Shown in pieces: positions 49,488-60,619 of a stretch of 64,000 bases of DNA (its first letter is position 1; each line of letters starts with the position of its first letter). Below the pieces are notes generated by a model. The model did no database searches and was not told where the DNA came from. It was given only the letters and a program-made list of their open reading frames with translations. Position numbers and translations under genes: made by a program. The stretch covers positions 97,047 to 161,046 of the forward strand of contig VTPC01090906.1 of the NCBI GenBank assembly GCA_011009095.1, in the 5' to 3' direction. Origin of the DNA: Ignelater luminosus (Eukaryota; Arthropoda; Insecta; Coleoptera; Elateridae).

Positions 49488-50280
49488 GTGGAGGGCAAAG
49501 GGAAGCCACCACATAGAATACCATTCCTAAGAAAATGCAGTACAATGACTCGTCTTCCAAAGTTAAATGTTCCAGAGTTAAAACTGTTCCCCAGTCGGAT
49601 CTACGGAGGGGGACAGCTAAAGAAGAATCAGCGAAAAAAGTACAGAAAAACTATACAGTTTGGAACATGGAATGTAAGGACGCTACTAAAGTGTGACAAG
49701 TTAAAAAAATCTTAAACTAGAAATGGAGAGATTAAAAATCGATGTCCTCGGTATACGTAAGCGAACACGGATGGACAGAAGATGGAGACTTTTGAAGTGG
49801 AAACTATAGAGTAATTAATACGGCTGCAGTAGGAGGAAATGCAGGAGTAGGAATAATACTAAGTAAGAAGTTTGGAGGAAAAGTCAAAGAATATATACAA
49901 TACAATGAAAGAGTCATACTGATTAAACTGGAAACGAAACTAAAAGATACAACAATAATGCAAGCATATATTCCAACCATAAACCACGACGATGAACAAG
50001 TAGAAGAAACGTACGACCACATAAACGAGCCAATACAAGATGAGCGTGGAGATGAAAACCTAACTATACTAGGTGACTGGAATGCTACACTAGGAGAACT
50101 ACTTGAAGATAAAATCACAGGGAAATACGGATTAGGGAAAATAATAAACTTAATAAAATTTTGTGCCAAACTAGTAGTGGCAAATACCCTTTTCCAACAC
50201 CACGTCCGCAGACGTTATACGCGGACAACACTAGCAAATAGAGGACGATAGCAACTTTACTGTATCCTAACAAAACAAAC
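49488..50280 (+). pseudogene. LINE APE-type endonuclease domain, frameshifted
   Basis: Contains IQFGTWNVRTLLKCDKLK (about 49655-49710, the opening strand of the exonuclease-endonuclease-phosphatase fold), RVINTAAVGGNAGVGIILS (about 49810-49865), KDTTIMQAYIPTINHDDEQ, LTILGDWNATLGE (about 50060-50100; the D-x-N catalytic motif region), and VANTLFQHHVRRRYT (about 50178-50222). A 'GADIDSDHNLV'-type final block (SxDHxLV, here GIDNDHNLV) lies near 50325-50352. Two or more frameshifts break the domain. In an active copy it would nick target DNA. Confidence 0.82.
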
Positions 50281-50344
50281 ATTTAGAAACCAAATAAAAG
50301 ATTGTAAAAGCTACCCAGGAGCAGGTATTGATAACGACCACAAT

Positions 50345-52285
50345 TTGGTTATGATGAAGAGCAACTTAAAATTTAAAAGAATAAAAACGAGAGTAAGTCC
50401 GAGATGGAACTTAGAAAAACTTCAGGAAGAAATAACAAACAAAAATTTCAAGGAAACAGTAGATAGGGATTTTACAACAAAGAAAATAATACAGACGAAT
50501 AATGAGAACGTCTGGGAAAAGATTAAAGAGAGTATAACAGAAACTTCTAGGAAGGAAGACACGACAGAATAGAAAACCATGAATTACAAACAAAATAATA
50601 GAACTCATAGAAGAAAAAAAGAAACTTAAAAATTCGCACAAAGAAGAACACCAAGCAAAATACATAATGCTAAAAAATAGAATAAACAGAGAAGCCAAAA
50701 TAGCCAAGGACCGATATATAGCTCAAAAATGTGAAGAAATAGAAAATGATTTAAAAGCAGGAAAAATAGACAGAGCTTATAAAAATATAAAAACCTTCCT
50801 TAGTGAACGAAAAATAAGAAATTGTACGATCAAAGACGTAAACGGAGTAATTCTAATGGAACAACAACATGTAGCGAATAGGTGGAAACAGTACTTAGCA
50901 AAACTATATGATGGGAGATCTTTTTCAAAATAGAAGATCAAGTCAACGAGGAAGGAGACGGAATAGTAAAATCAGAATTCGACAAAGCAGTACAAGACTT
51001 AAAAGATTAGAAAGCCCTAGGCACAGATGATATACCAGCTGAGGTTATCAAAAATGTGGGAGAACGATTACTACAAAAGCTCATCCAACTAGTTTAACCA
51101 CACTTGCATTAAAAATACTAACCCGAATTATACACAAACGAATTGAAAAAATAGTAGATGAATACCTAAGAGAAGACCGATTCGGATTCAGGAAAAGCAC
51201 GGCAACACGGGAAGCAAGCACTAGGACTCAGATTAATAATAGAAGAAATGATAAGAAAAGACAAGCGAACATATGTGGCCTTTATTGATATCGAAAAGGC
51301 TTTTGACAACGTTGAATGGAAAAGGATGTTCCAAGTATTAAAGAGGATAGGAGTAAAATATAAAGATCGGCGAATAATACATAACATCTATCAAAATCAA
51401 CTCGCAGTAATTTAGTATAGAGAACACCAGACAGATGCGAGAATAAGAAAGGATGTGAGACAAGGGTGCTAGCTATCTCTATCACTATTCAATACATATG
51501 GAAGAAGAGCCAAAAGAAGTAAGAGAAATAACAAACATGGGGATAAAGATACATGGAGAAAAAGTCGAAATGCTGTGCTATGTAGATGACACTGCCTTAT
51601 TGGCAGAAAATGAGAGAGACCTAAAAGAAGCTCTCAACCAACTACAAACCGTACTTAAAGAGTCTTATGATATAAAGATAAATCATACAAAAACAAGAAT
51701 AATAGTATGTGGAAAACAAAGGCAAGACTACACAAGAATACGACTAGAAGATCAAGTAATAGATGAAGTGAACGAATTTTGTTATTTGGGGAGCACCATA
51801 ACAACAGATGGAAGATGTAAACAGATATTATCAGCAGAGTTCAGCAAGCGAAAAAAGCCTTCCACAAAATGAAAGACATCAAATGATGAAAACATGTCTG
51901 GAGTAGAGCTCTCTACGGATGTGAAACGTGGACAATTGGTGGCACCCGGGAGAGATGAAGATTAAAAGCTCTAGAAATGTGGTGCTATAGAAGAATTCTT
52001 AAGATAAAATGGACTGATTGAATAACAAATGAATAAGTACTCAGAAAAATGAAAGTAGACAGACATCTGTGGAAACAAATCGTAAAAAGAAGAAACACAC
52101 TGATCGGACACATATTACGACATAACGGAATATTCGAAACAATAATTGAAGGAAGAGTAATAGGCAAAATGCCAAACGAAGTCCAAGAATGGAATACATC
52201 AAACAAATCATGGATGGCGAACTGGAAAGACTTGCAGATAACCGCCAAGCATGGAAAGCTGCAACAAACCAATCCCAAGGATTGT
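50345..52285 (+). pseudogene. LINE reverse transcriptase and C-terminus, frameshifted
   Basis: A lysine/glutamate-rich linker (50345-50930) leads to the RT. The segment around 51060-51100 jumps from the pre-motif region (LIQLV) directly to ALKILTRIIHKRIEKIVDEY, so the intervening RT blocks with 'YRTISLM' are deleted. Then come DRFGFRKSTATRE, FIDIEKAFDNVEWKRMFQVL (about 51283-51340; motif A), VRQGC (about 51460), MLCYVDDTALLAENERDL (about 51570-51622; catalytic YVDD where the family has YADD), EFCYLGSTITTDGRC (about 51774), and the C-terminal WKQIVKRRNTLIGHILRHNG with VIGKMPNEVQE. Stops and about six frame changes make it inactive. Confidence 0.85.
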
Positions 52286-52310
52286 TAACCTAGAGAGAGA
52301 ATAATTTAAC

Positions 52311-54255
52311 ATAAAGAAAATTCTGTAATCTCACGAAAATTGAAGAACTGTAGCATATTACTAAAATTGTTGCATTAGCAAGTTATTTAAATCATCATAT
52401 GCCGTTTCTTAGTTAAACGCATTTTTTTCTTTGCAAAGTAAGTATTAATAGCACCACATGGTATCTTTTAGATATTTCACCGCAACCAACGCTTGTACTT
52501 TTCCTTGGAGTAATTTATTGTCCAATACTATTCATTAATCATATTCATAGCTCTAGATTGTGTTTTAGTAATTACCAATTCATTCTTTTGACGTATTTTA
52601 CTAACAGTAATTGTAACCCATATTTCCAATATAAGCGTCATAAGTGCCTTCATCTTAAACTAAGGGAAAAGATTTTAAAAATAATATTAAAATTACAGAA
52701 AATAGTAAGAAAATAGGTAAGTACTTACACTAAATTTTGTTTGATTTTCCCAGATTATACAATTTTGCCATTCTGGGATTATTTACCAGTACAAGTGTAA
52801 TGAAAAATGAGAAACTTAGAAATAAATAATAAAATAAAAACAAAACAATCAAGCACATTTTAATTGAAATGTTTTGGTTTGAGGTTAATAACCTTTTCAT
52901 CCACGTTATTGCAATCCATTTCTATTTTTACAAAATCATAATTGTAAAACCCACGATATAAAGTAACACCAAAGGAAATAACACAAAAAAGATTATTAAT
53001 GCCGTTAACTTCATTAATCATCTAAAGAAGTGAATTATTTAGGTTTGTGTTGTTCGCGAGTGTTTCATTGGTTAGTAGGTAAACTTTTATTGCCAATAAG
53101 ATTTATACTTGGATATAACAGTAAAAAAATTCAATAAAAATTAAATAAAACTGGGATGACCAAACATATTTTTTTAAACAAAATAAAATTCTTCAAAACC
53201 CACGCAAGTGAAAGTTTTCTCTTCGTGATAAACCATAATTAAATTAAGGTTAGCTAATTTCACACTTTATGCAGACGACGCTTAATATTGTTAATTATCG
53301 ACTTCTTAAAGTAACGTAAATGTCAAGAATTGTAGGTAAAAGAATATATTAATGACCAGCATTTTATTGATTGTGAGGTTTTCGAAGTAAATTAAAATTA
53401 AATATTTGACCCCCACAGTTTTATATCTAAAGAATCCGTTATAGACAAATTGTGAGACTAATTGATTATTAATCAACCTAAATATGTTTTATTTATTGTT
53501 TTTTTGATTTTAAAAGGCAAACGAATATAATTACAGAATTAATTATTAAAATATTCGATAGTTAATTACATTTTTAGTTTTGTTCTTTTTAAATCTACTA
53601 TTTTTTACAGCTAAACTCCACCTAATGGAACTAATGTTAATCTGGCTATTATCACGTTTTTTTTATAAAAATCATGTAGGTATTTAATTATCTTCTTCTT
53701 AATGATTCATCTTAGTAAAATGTGTGTTAAATATTTAGAAGGAATTTGCTCATATTAAGTGAAATTAAAAACAGCGTGACGTAATTCAATTCAAATTTCA
53801 ATTAGAATTTTTAATCAGAAAAAATTTAATTGTAACCTTAATGTTGTAAATTAACTCAAAACATTAGAAAATGCAACTGGATTTTATTGAAGAGAATAAA
53901 ATGTTGCAAATAATTATAGGTTAGCCGTTAAAAATAAATATAGCATTTTCCACAATATATCAGCACATCAAGATCTCGATGTAATAACGCAGTAGAGAAT
54001 CGCTTGAAAAGTTATAATTAGTGCCTGTATGGCTAAGTATCTCTGCAATTAAGCCAATAATTTATATCATTCTTTGAAATACAGTAATTTCTGTGTTATA
54101 GAGGAGTCATAATGAGAAATGAGAACTTTACGGGGGAAAGGAGGGCGAAGGAGGTAGAAAATTAATGTTATGCAATTCTCGGAAGGTGGGAGAGAGTAAA
54201 TGTAATTAATTATCTCTGTTCGTAATGACTCTGACTGATGAGGTGTTCGGGCTGT
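52311..54255. other. Very AT-rich non-coding DNA
   Basis: No gene or recognisable repeat. Confidence 0.6.
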
Positions 54256-54259
54256 AGCC

Positions 54260-54299
54260 GGGAGGGGGGTAAGGGTGGTTGTTGGGGGAGTTGGGGTGG
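54260..54299 (+). other. G-rich tract with G-quadruplex potential
   Basis: Five runs of three or more G in 37 bases (54260-54262, 54264-54269, 54273-54275, 54284-54288, 54293-54296) separated by 1-8 nt. It is an outlier in AT-rich DNA. Four or more G-runs with short loops satisfy the usual G-quadruplex pattern. No promoter or gene was identified beside it. Confidence 0.75.
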
Positions 54300-55008
54300 C
54301 GATAATCGACCGCTTGTCCTTAGTTATGAGTGAACAGATAACATTGATAATTATAATCTTTTTACTAACACCCATTTTTCAGCATAAACAATAAAATCCC
54401 AATTTTTTTTATATAAAACAATTAAAAACTTATATACCCACTTATAATTACTTTCTTTAACTAATAAAGCAAACTGTATTTATTTCTTGACAATATTGAA
54501 ATAATTCATAATTATTTATAAATTCAGATTAACAATGATGCTTTTTAAGAAGTAGTCTGTCTATTTTCAAGAGGAATGACGCCGGAAATTTTTCAGAATA
54601 CGTGTGAATATACATTTGGACGATTATGTAAATTGCAGAAATCTAGAGAACATTGCATGATTGGAAATTCTAACATTCATTGCTTCCCGTTTAAAAAAAA
54701 TCGTTATATATAGCATGCCAATCTCTCTTTTTGTTTTCCCTTTGCAACTGTGACTATCTCACGCAAAGGAAAACAAACTCAACATTTAATCAGTCAGGAA
54801 AATTTGTACCAAAACTTTTAGGATTAACTGCTTCTTTTTTCCATGGAAATTATTTACCATTCGACAATATAAAAAACAGAAATTTTCAAGAAAATAAAAA
54901 GAATAAAAGTATAGACAAAATCTTTGGATTTCAACTTTTCGTACACTATAATAAATCTAGCTGTTATTTAAAGAGATTTTCTTAATAAATACCTCTAGAG
55001 AATATTTA
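54300..55008. other. Non-coding DNA
   Basis: No supported gene. Confidence 0.5.
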
Positions 55009-55081
55009 GCTCCGAACAAAATTTGAACCTGCAACTTTCGGCTTTCCATGCTGATGCTCAGCTATCAAGCCATCAGCCTCG
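55009..55081 (-). repeat. tRNA-derived SINE head or decayed tRNA pseudogene
   Basis: On minus the segment reads TGGCTTGATAGCTGAGCA, resembling a pol III A box, and about 30 nt later GCAGGTTCAAATTTTG, close to the B-box consensus GGTTCRANNCC. The order and spacing are tRNA-like and the segment is 73 nt long. However, acceptor and T stems do not pair well, so it is not a functional tRNA. A SINE head is the simplest reading; no second copy is in the window. Confidence 0.5.
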
Positions 55082-55964
55082 AACATGCTTTGACAGCTTT
55101 GTGGAGTATCAGCAAGCAAAGCCAAAAGTCACAATTTTACTGAGGATTCTTTAGATATAACCTTTTCTCTTGTCAAGATTGAGTTTAGATCAGGAATTTG
55201 GTTAGCTCGCAGAATATACCGTTAATTGATTGATGTTAAACACGAACATTTGGTTTTTTCCTGTCCTTGTGTTTCGAACAACTTCGATTTCTCTGGAAGG
55301 TCATACCAACAGATATTGATTATATCTGTACTAAGCATATAGCAAGTTCTTACTTCTTAAATACTGCAAGAAATACCTTTTTGCTACTTCTTGCCAAAAA
55401 TTAATGTATAGAGGAGCTTTGCCAGTTTGATGGCTTTTTTTCAGGATGTAGATTTGCATTGAGCGTCCAGTATTGCAATTCTGGATTCTAATTAAGATCT
55501 CTTGAATAAATTAGAAAATATTGAGTTTTAAAAATCTGATTAGTTAAATTATAGCTTGTCAAAAGATATCTGAAGGACGTGCATGTCGTCATGTTTCAAC
55601 TGCTCAGCACTGATCATTATATGGAAAAACTTGGAGAGAGAAGAGTAATCCATTCCCCAGGGTAAAAACAAACTAACGTTATTTCCTCAATGGTTCATGA
55701 ACGGTGCGACGATTGCTTCTATATAACTTTATGGAAACTTGCTACCATTAAGACCATTCAAGTACTACTAAAGATGATTTTTTTTCCATTTTTGTTTTAG
55801 AAATGATACTCAAGTCGTTTAACCATAGAGTTTCGGGTTTATTCGCGTAGAACTGTGCACTCAAATATTCGAATCTCTGCTATGGATATGATTTGAACAA
55901 CAGATTCCTCTTGAAGCGTCACCGATACAATATATCTCTAGTAGATTTCAAGCCACAACTTTAA
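55082..55964. other. Non-coding DNA
   Basis: No gene supported. Confidence 0.5.
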
Positions 55965-56440
55965 GTTTTGATGAATTTTGACTTAAATGCTTTGAGTTGA
56001 TGAAAAAGACTAATTTTTAATGTCAACTTTTAATTTTTAGCTGCTCATAATCCAAATTGAATTGTGAATAGCCGCGTCAATTCAAAATATCTCTTAATCG
56101 ACAACCTTGGTTCTTGATGAGTTTTGGCCTTTTCAGCTGCATCTTATTCAGGTCTTTTGATCAATTATCAATTTCGAATTAATTTTGGCCTTCAACTGCT
56201 AACGATTCAAACAAAATTGCGTCAACCGATTTAAAATAGATCTTAAGCGAACTTTGATTCTGCATAAATTTTGAACTTTCCAGTTGAATTTCATCAAGTC
56301 GTTTGAGTTAAGAGAAAACAATACTCATTAATGTCGAACTTATCTGTAAGTTTGGCTTTTAACCTTCCAGTTGCATTTTGAATATTCCATTGCTTTGAGT
56401 TGAGAAAAAACATTAATTAATTCAACTTGGCTCATGAGCC
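55965..56440. repeat. Highly degenerate tandem array
   Basis: Related blocks recur: 'GATGAATTTTGACTTAAATG', 'GATGAGTTTTGGCCTTTTCAG', 'CATAAATTTTGAACTTTCCAG' and 'GTTTGGCTTTTAACCTTCCAG'. Each is followed by a (C)TG(C/A)AT or GTTGAATTT block and 'CTTTGAGTTGA' or 'GTTTGAGTTAAGA', then 'AAAAA...CATTAAT' and TGTCAAC- or TGTCGAAC-like ends. The period is irregular (about 85-130 bp). Non-coding. Confidence 0.55.
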
Positions 56441-57685
56441 AAATAAAATTGCTCCTTTTAAGCACAAATAGTATTTAACCTGAAGAATGTTTGGTTTCAA
56501 AGTTCCAAACCGTAATATCCTAGCGCATCGCTCCTAGAAAATATTCATTTTGATTAAACACTTTTTGTTAACAAATATTGCGTTTTAATGTTCACATCTA
56601 AAACATCCGTACTTACTATTTTTAAATCAATACCGTGCTTCAAAGACGATAACTATGCGCAACTGAAGAGAACAGTTACAACAATATTTCGAGCTAAATT
56701 GCGTGATAGCCCCACCTAGGTACCTTCTAACTATTATCCTGACTCTTCGTCTTGGTACCGACAAAAATTCAATTCCGATGGCTTAGTGAGTAGTGATTTC
56801 TTATGTCTTTCTTTTAAATTCACGATTTCGGCTCCTTGAGCATAAAACTCCCGAAATACTTGCAGCTTGTAGATGTAATTTGAGCAGCAGATGTTTTATA
56901 TATCATATCAACTGTTAACGAACAATACCTTCTATCTACACATACATAGTAAAGACGTTATAGAGAGGAGGTGTTATTCGCTCACAGTCGATATATAGTT
57001 CAAACACGAATAGGACAAGTCACTATATTCAGAAAACTATTTTTTGGTTTTTAACGTTTCTGTAATCCAATAGTTTATCAATTTTTCATTTGTTCATTAA
57101 TAAGTGAAGCTACTACATGATAGTTTCGAGGCACGTTTGATACTCGTTGACGTGATATTTCTATTGAAAAGCATTGACAGATGAAATTGGACTATTTTAG
57201 AACTTGAATTCGAGGTTTTTAAATTAATGTCTGCCAATCCTCGGCTATGTCAGATCCTTCTAGTTAGATACTTTTATCTGAAAGTATTTAAAGTTTTTTT
57301 TTGACTGTTGACTTTGAAACCTTAGCTGCTGTGAATGCCCTATTAAGAACATCTAGAAGTAAACTTGAGAAGGATGCAAGAAAAGAAATAGCGAAAAGAC
57401 ATTTCGGGGTTACAGTTTACATATTCCATGTAGCAGAGAGTAATATAAAGCTGTGCGCTGCATGCAGATATTGAACTTTGGCTTTTGTTAGATATTTCCA
57501 CACTATTCAATTTTGTGCTTACTTTGTCATCTCATATAGTTCCTATGAGATGCAAATTATGTGAAATATTAGAATTTGAAAACTAGCGGAATCAATTTTT
57601 CTAACCGAAGTTTGAAAATGCATTTCTAGTAAATATTAACATGCTGACCTTTTGTTATTTTACTGCGTTGTCCGTGGTATCTTTT
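56441..57685. other. Non-coding DNA
   Basis: No gene supported. Confidence 0.5.
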
Positions 57686-58129
57686 TCAAAATAATTTGTC
57701 AATTGTCAATTGAAAGCTGTTTCCACAACAAATAATTAATATTCCCTTCTTCAGATAAATTAAAGCTATTAACACCTCAAAGAACGTTCCACGACTTCTG
57801 GACCACTGTGTAGTCTTATTATTGACTCTGGAGACTGTCCATGGCAACCAGATACACTGCAGCGAAGAAGGCGTATTGCACCAGTCAGCTTTAGCTCCAT
57901 TTAAACAATTGTATGTGTCCAAAAAGATGATACAAATTCTTTGTCGAAGAGAACTTAGATCAAATTCGATAGTTTGAATCTTTGGCAAGACAGTGCCTCT
58001 CAATGGTATAAGATGCGTTCCAGTATTCCAGTTATCTCTCCTACATATTCTGCAGTCGAGATTACTATTAAACAATTTCTTATTATGAAGGCGGCTTTTT
58101 ACTATGGCGTTTAGGTGACTTTTGCTCAT
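57686..58129 (-). CDS. Unrecognised 147-codon open frame
   Basis: The longest open frame in the window not explained by a known transposon domain. It runs from ATG at 58129 to a stop near 57686. The predicted protein contains CRICRRDNWNTGTHLIPL near residues 27-44, a middle IIFLDTYNCLNGAKADWCN and a hydrophobic end. It has nine or so cysteines without a clean zinc-binding spacing, no signal peptide and no family I recognise. Composition is less AT-driven than chance frames nearby, which is the only reason to list it. It may be a fragment of an unknown mobile element or chance. Confidence 0.2.
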   Translation of the reverse strand: MSKSHLNAIVKSRLHNKKLFNSNLDCRICRRDNWNTGTHLIPLRGTVLPKIQTIEFDLSSLRQRICIIFLDTYNCLNGAKADWCNTPSSLQCIWLPWTVSRVNNKTTQWSRSRGTFFEVLIALIYLKKGILIICCGNSFQLTIDKLF

Positions 58130-60580
58130 TACATGGAGCTTCTCAACTTTCTTCTTTGACGGTCAAAAATGAATACATAGCTTCCCGTGAGTATTTCTGG
58201 GATAATTAGCCCAGATTTGATTTTGTTGTTCTTTGATACACGATCCTCTAAAAAACGCTAGTCAATCTAAGGAATAGATTTTCCAATCCTAGTTTAACTA
58301 AACGATTGATTTCTTCGTTGTTTTCATGACCATTATGCCCAGTATCAAAATCAGTATTACGATCTGTCAGGATGATTATTCCGCTGAGGCATTCCATTCC
58401 AAGTTTTCACATCACTCTGGCCCTCTGAGTTTTCAGTACTGCTTGACTGCCTGTGAATACGTAAATTTGTTTATTTTTCTGTTTCCTTTTTTCTTTCTTC
58501 TTCATAAACTGTAACATATTTTCCAAAGAAAACCAGAATATTCCATCTTTCGTATAAATAGAGTCTTTTGTCCGCCTGTAAACCGAATCAGTCTGCCAAA
58601 CGACGGAGAGTATTGCCGTCAATGGTTACTTGAAAACTTTGTTTAAGTGTATTGCTGGCACAGCAGAGTCTGCTCTTATATCAAAACCAGGATCTTCTAT
58701 CCTTTTGCAGATTGGGTCTGTCAGACGTAAATGGCCAGATTAGACGAAATCTGATAAATGATGATGATTGTAACTTTTATTTTCATTAAGACCCGAAAGG
58801 GTTGTAACATTATTATTTCTCTTCTTAGCCTAAATACTACATAGACGCAAGCCTTTCTCAACCTTTGCCATTTCTGCTTCTTTTGTTGAAGATTAGTAAC
58901 TTCATTGGTGCTCTATTTTCATTTCTTTAAAAAAATAATCATGTGTACGTTTCTTTAACCAATGATCTGTTTTCAGGTTTAACAATGATAGTTTCACCTT
59001 CATTTTTGTTTGGGTATATCGGTTCATCTATTTTTCCTCATCTAGCTCGATAATTGCTAGTTGTATCTTAATGATTTTTTATAAGCCGTGATAGATAATC
59101 TTTCAAAGGTTGTATTCTAAGTGCTGTTATTTACTTCTGAACACTTTTCTTCTTATTTACCGTAAAGATTTAGAATACCTGTGACAAGATTCTTTTTCCT
59201 GGTGCTGTATACCTGTTGAAAAGGTCCAACTTTGTATTTTCTTGCCGTAGCATGTTCATAATTCGGCTTTCTCCTGCAGGCGTTATTTTGGTTGCCATAA
59301 GCAAAAATGTGTATTGCATTGATTTTGGGCTTGTCAGCTATTCATAATTTAATCGAATCCAAAGCCTTTTCGTATAATGCATCATTGCAAAATGGATTCT
59401 GGAAAATTATTGTTTGTAAACATAAGAGTTGGTGTCATCCAAGATAGTTTGGGAATCTGACATCTTTTGCATTTTAGCAGACGTTGCAGTTTAATATTTG
59501 GTTTACATTTTGATAGCATTGTATGATATGATAAAAGCATGCTCGTATTATCTACTTTCAATTTATCAGATGCATAGATCTGCAGATAAAATATGTTACG
59601 TCACTAAAAAAAATTTTTTGAGATATACTATAGTCGGTTTATCAAGGAAAGTTATTGTTGCAGTATGCTTTGTTTTTGAGTAAAGAAAATTTTATAGAAT
59701 CTAGGAATGTCAGAACCTTAATCACTAGTATTTTGATTTTTCAGTATCTTGAAGACTACATGCAATATCTCGATGAAACTTCTCTGTAGAACTTTATTTG
59801 AGTGTACACACAGATATGAGTGGCGAGCGACTAGACGTACATTTGACATTTGAAATAAATAATTCTTCACATAATAATGACAGATATTTAACCTAACTAT
59901 TTATTGGTAATTTTTCAAGAAATCCCAAAGTACTCTTACAAAAATATCAAGGCCTGCTTTGAATTCTATGCATAATAGTGTAACAAGCTTCTCGTGCTTA
60001 CTTGCATGAATATTGCGGTTTACAACTCAACATTCCACATACTCCACACTTCTAAAATAGAACAAAATAAAGTAGGAATGTCTTTGTACTTACATCAAAA
60101 AGTTATTAGTCCATATAATATATCAGTATTAATATTTCTGGCATTCTTTAGAAGCAAACAGATACATCTTATTCGTTTATTTCAAGTTTATCAACTTATC
60201 AACTAGTATTTTGTTTACTAATACAAGAAGCTTTCAAGAAGGTTTTGGCTTAAATCCAGGACTCGATAATTTAACATTATTACATTTGCGTGCAAAAAGC
60301 CGTAAAGCGTTTTAAATACAAAAGCCGCTATATTTACGTTTACAGACAGGACAAATAACAAACACAGCTTCATTTTGGTCATTTCAACCCATAATTAGAT
60401 TTGGCAAATTTTTAGCAGCATGTTAACAACTTGTACAATATCATATTTTCACATTAATTTACTAAATAATATACAAATTAATTTCAATTAGAAAGAATGA
60501 AATTGCATTTTTCTTGTCATTAGGATCTAGCAGATTTTAAAAACAAATTGGAAATTTAAGATGAGTGACTGTAATGGTAG
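58130..60580. other. Non-coding DNA
   Basis: No gene supported. Minus-strand frames around 58800-59300 give weakly protein-like scraps that I could not assign. Confidence 0.45.
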
Positions 60581-60619
60581 CAAAATTCCTATTATCATAA
60601 AAAGATAATAGGAATTTTG
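60581..60619. repeat. Perfect 16-bp hairpin followed by a T run
   Basis: CAAAATTCCTATTATC (60581-60596) and its exact inverse (60604-60619) are separated by 7 nt (ATAAAAA), then six T follow. It is a perfect stem in otherwise anonymous DNA. Confidence 0.9.

Larger units (their letters stand above)
49440..52310 (+). mobile_element. LINE (APE endonuclease plus RT), longest copy, inactive
   Basis: Near-complete coding region of a non-LTR retrotransposon of the class often annotated as endonuclease-reverse transcriptase or craniofacial-development-protein-2-like in insects. It has APE endonuclease, RT and basic C-terminus in order on +. The 5' limit is estimated from the first coding block and the 3' limit from the end of coding similarity; no target duplication or distinct microsatellite tail was found. 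RTE-like membership is plausible but unproven. Confidence 0.85.

Noticed and set aside
49804-50169. 121-codon Ser/Phe-rich minus-strand open frame
   Set aside because: Shadow of the LINE endonuclease on +.
55009-55081. Functional tRNA gene
   Set aside because: The boxes are recognisable but acceptor and T stems do not pair, so it was listed as a SINE head or pseudogene instead.
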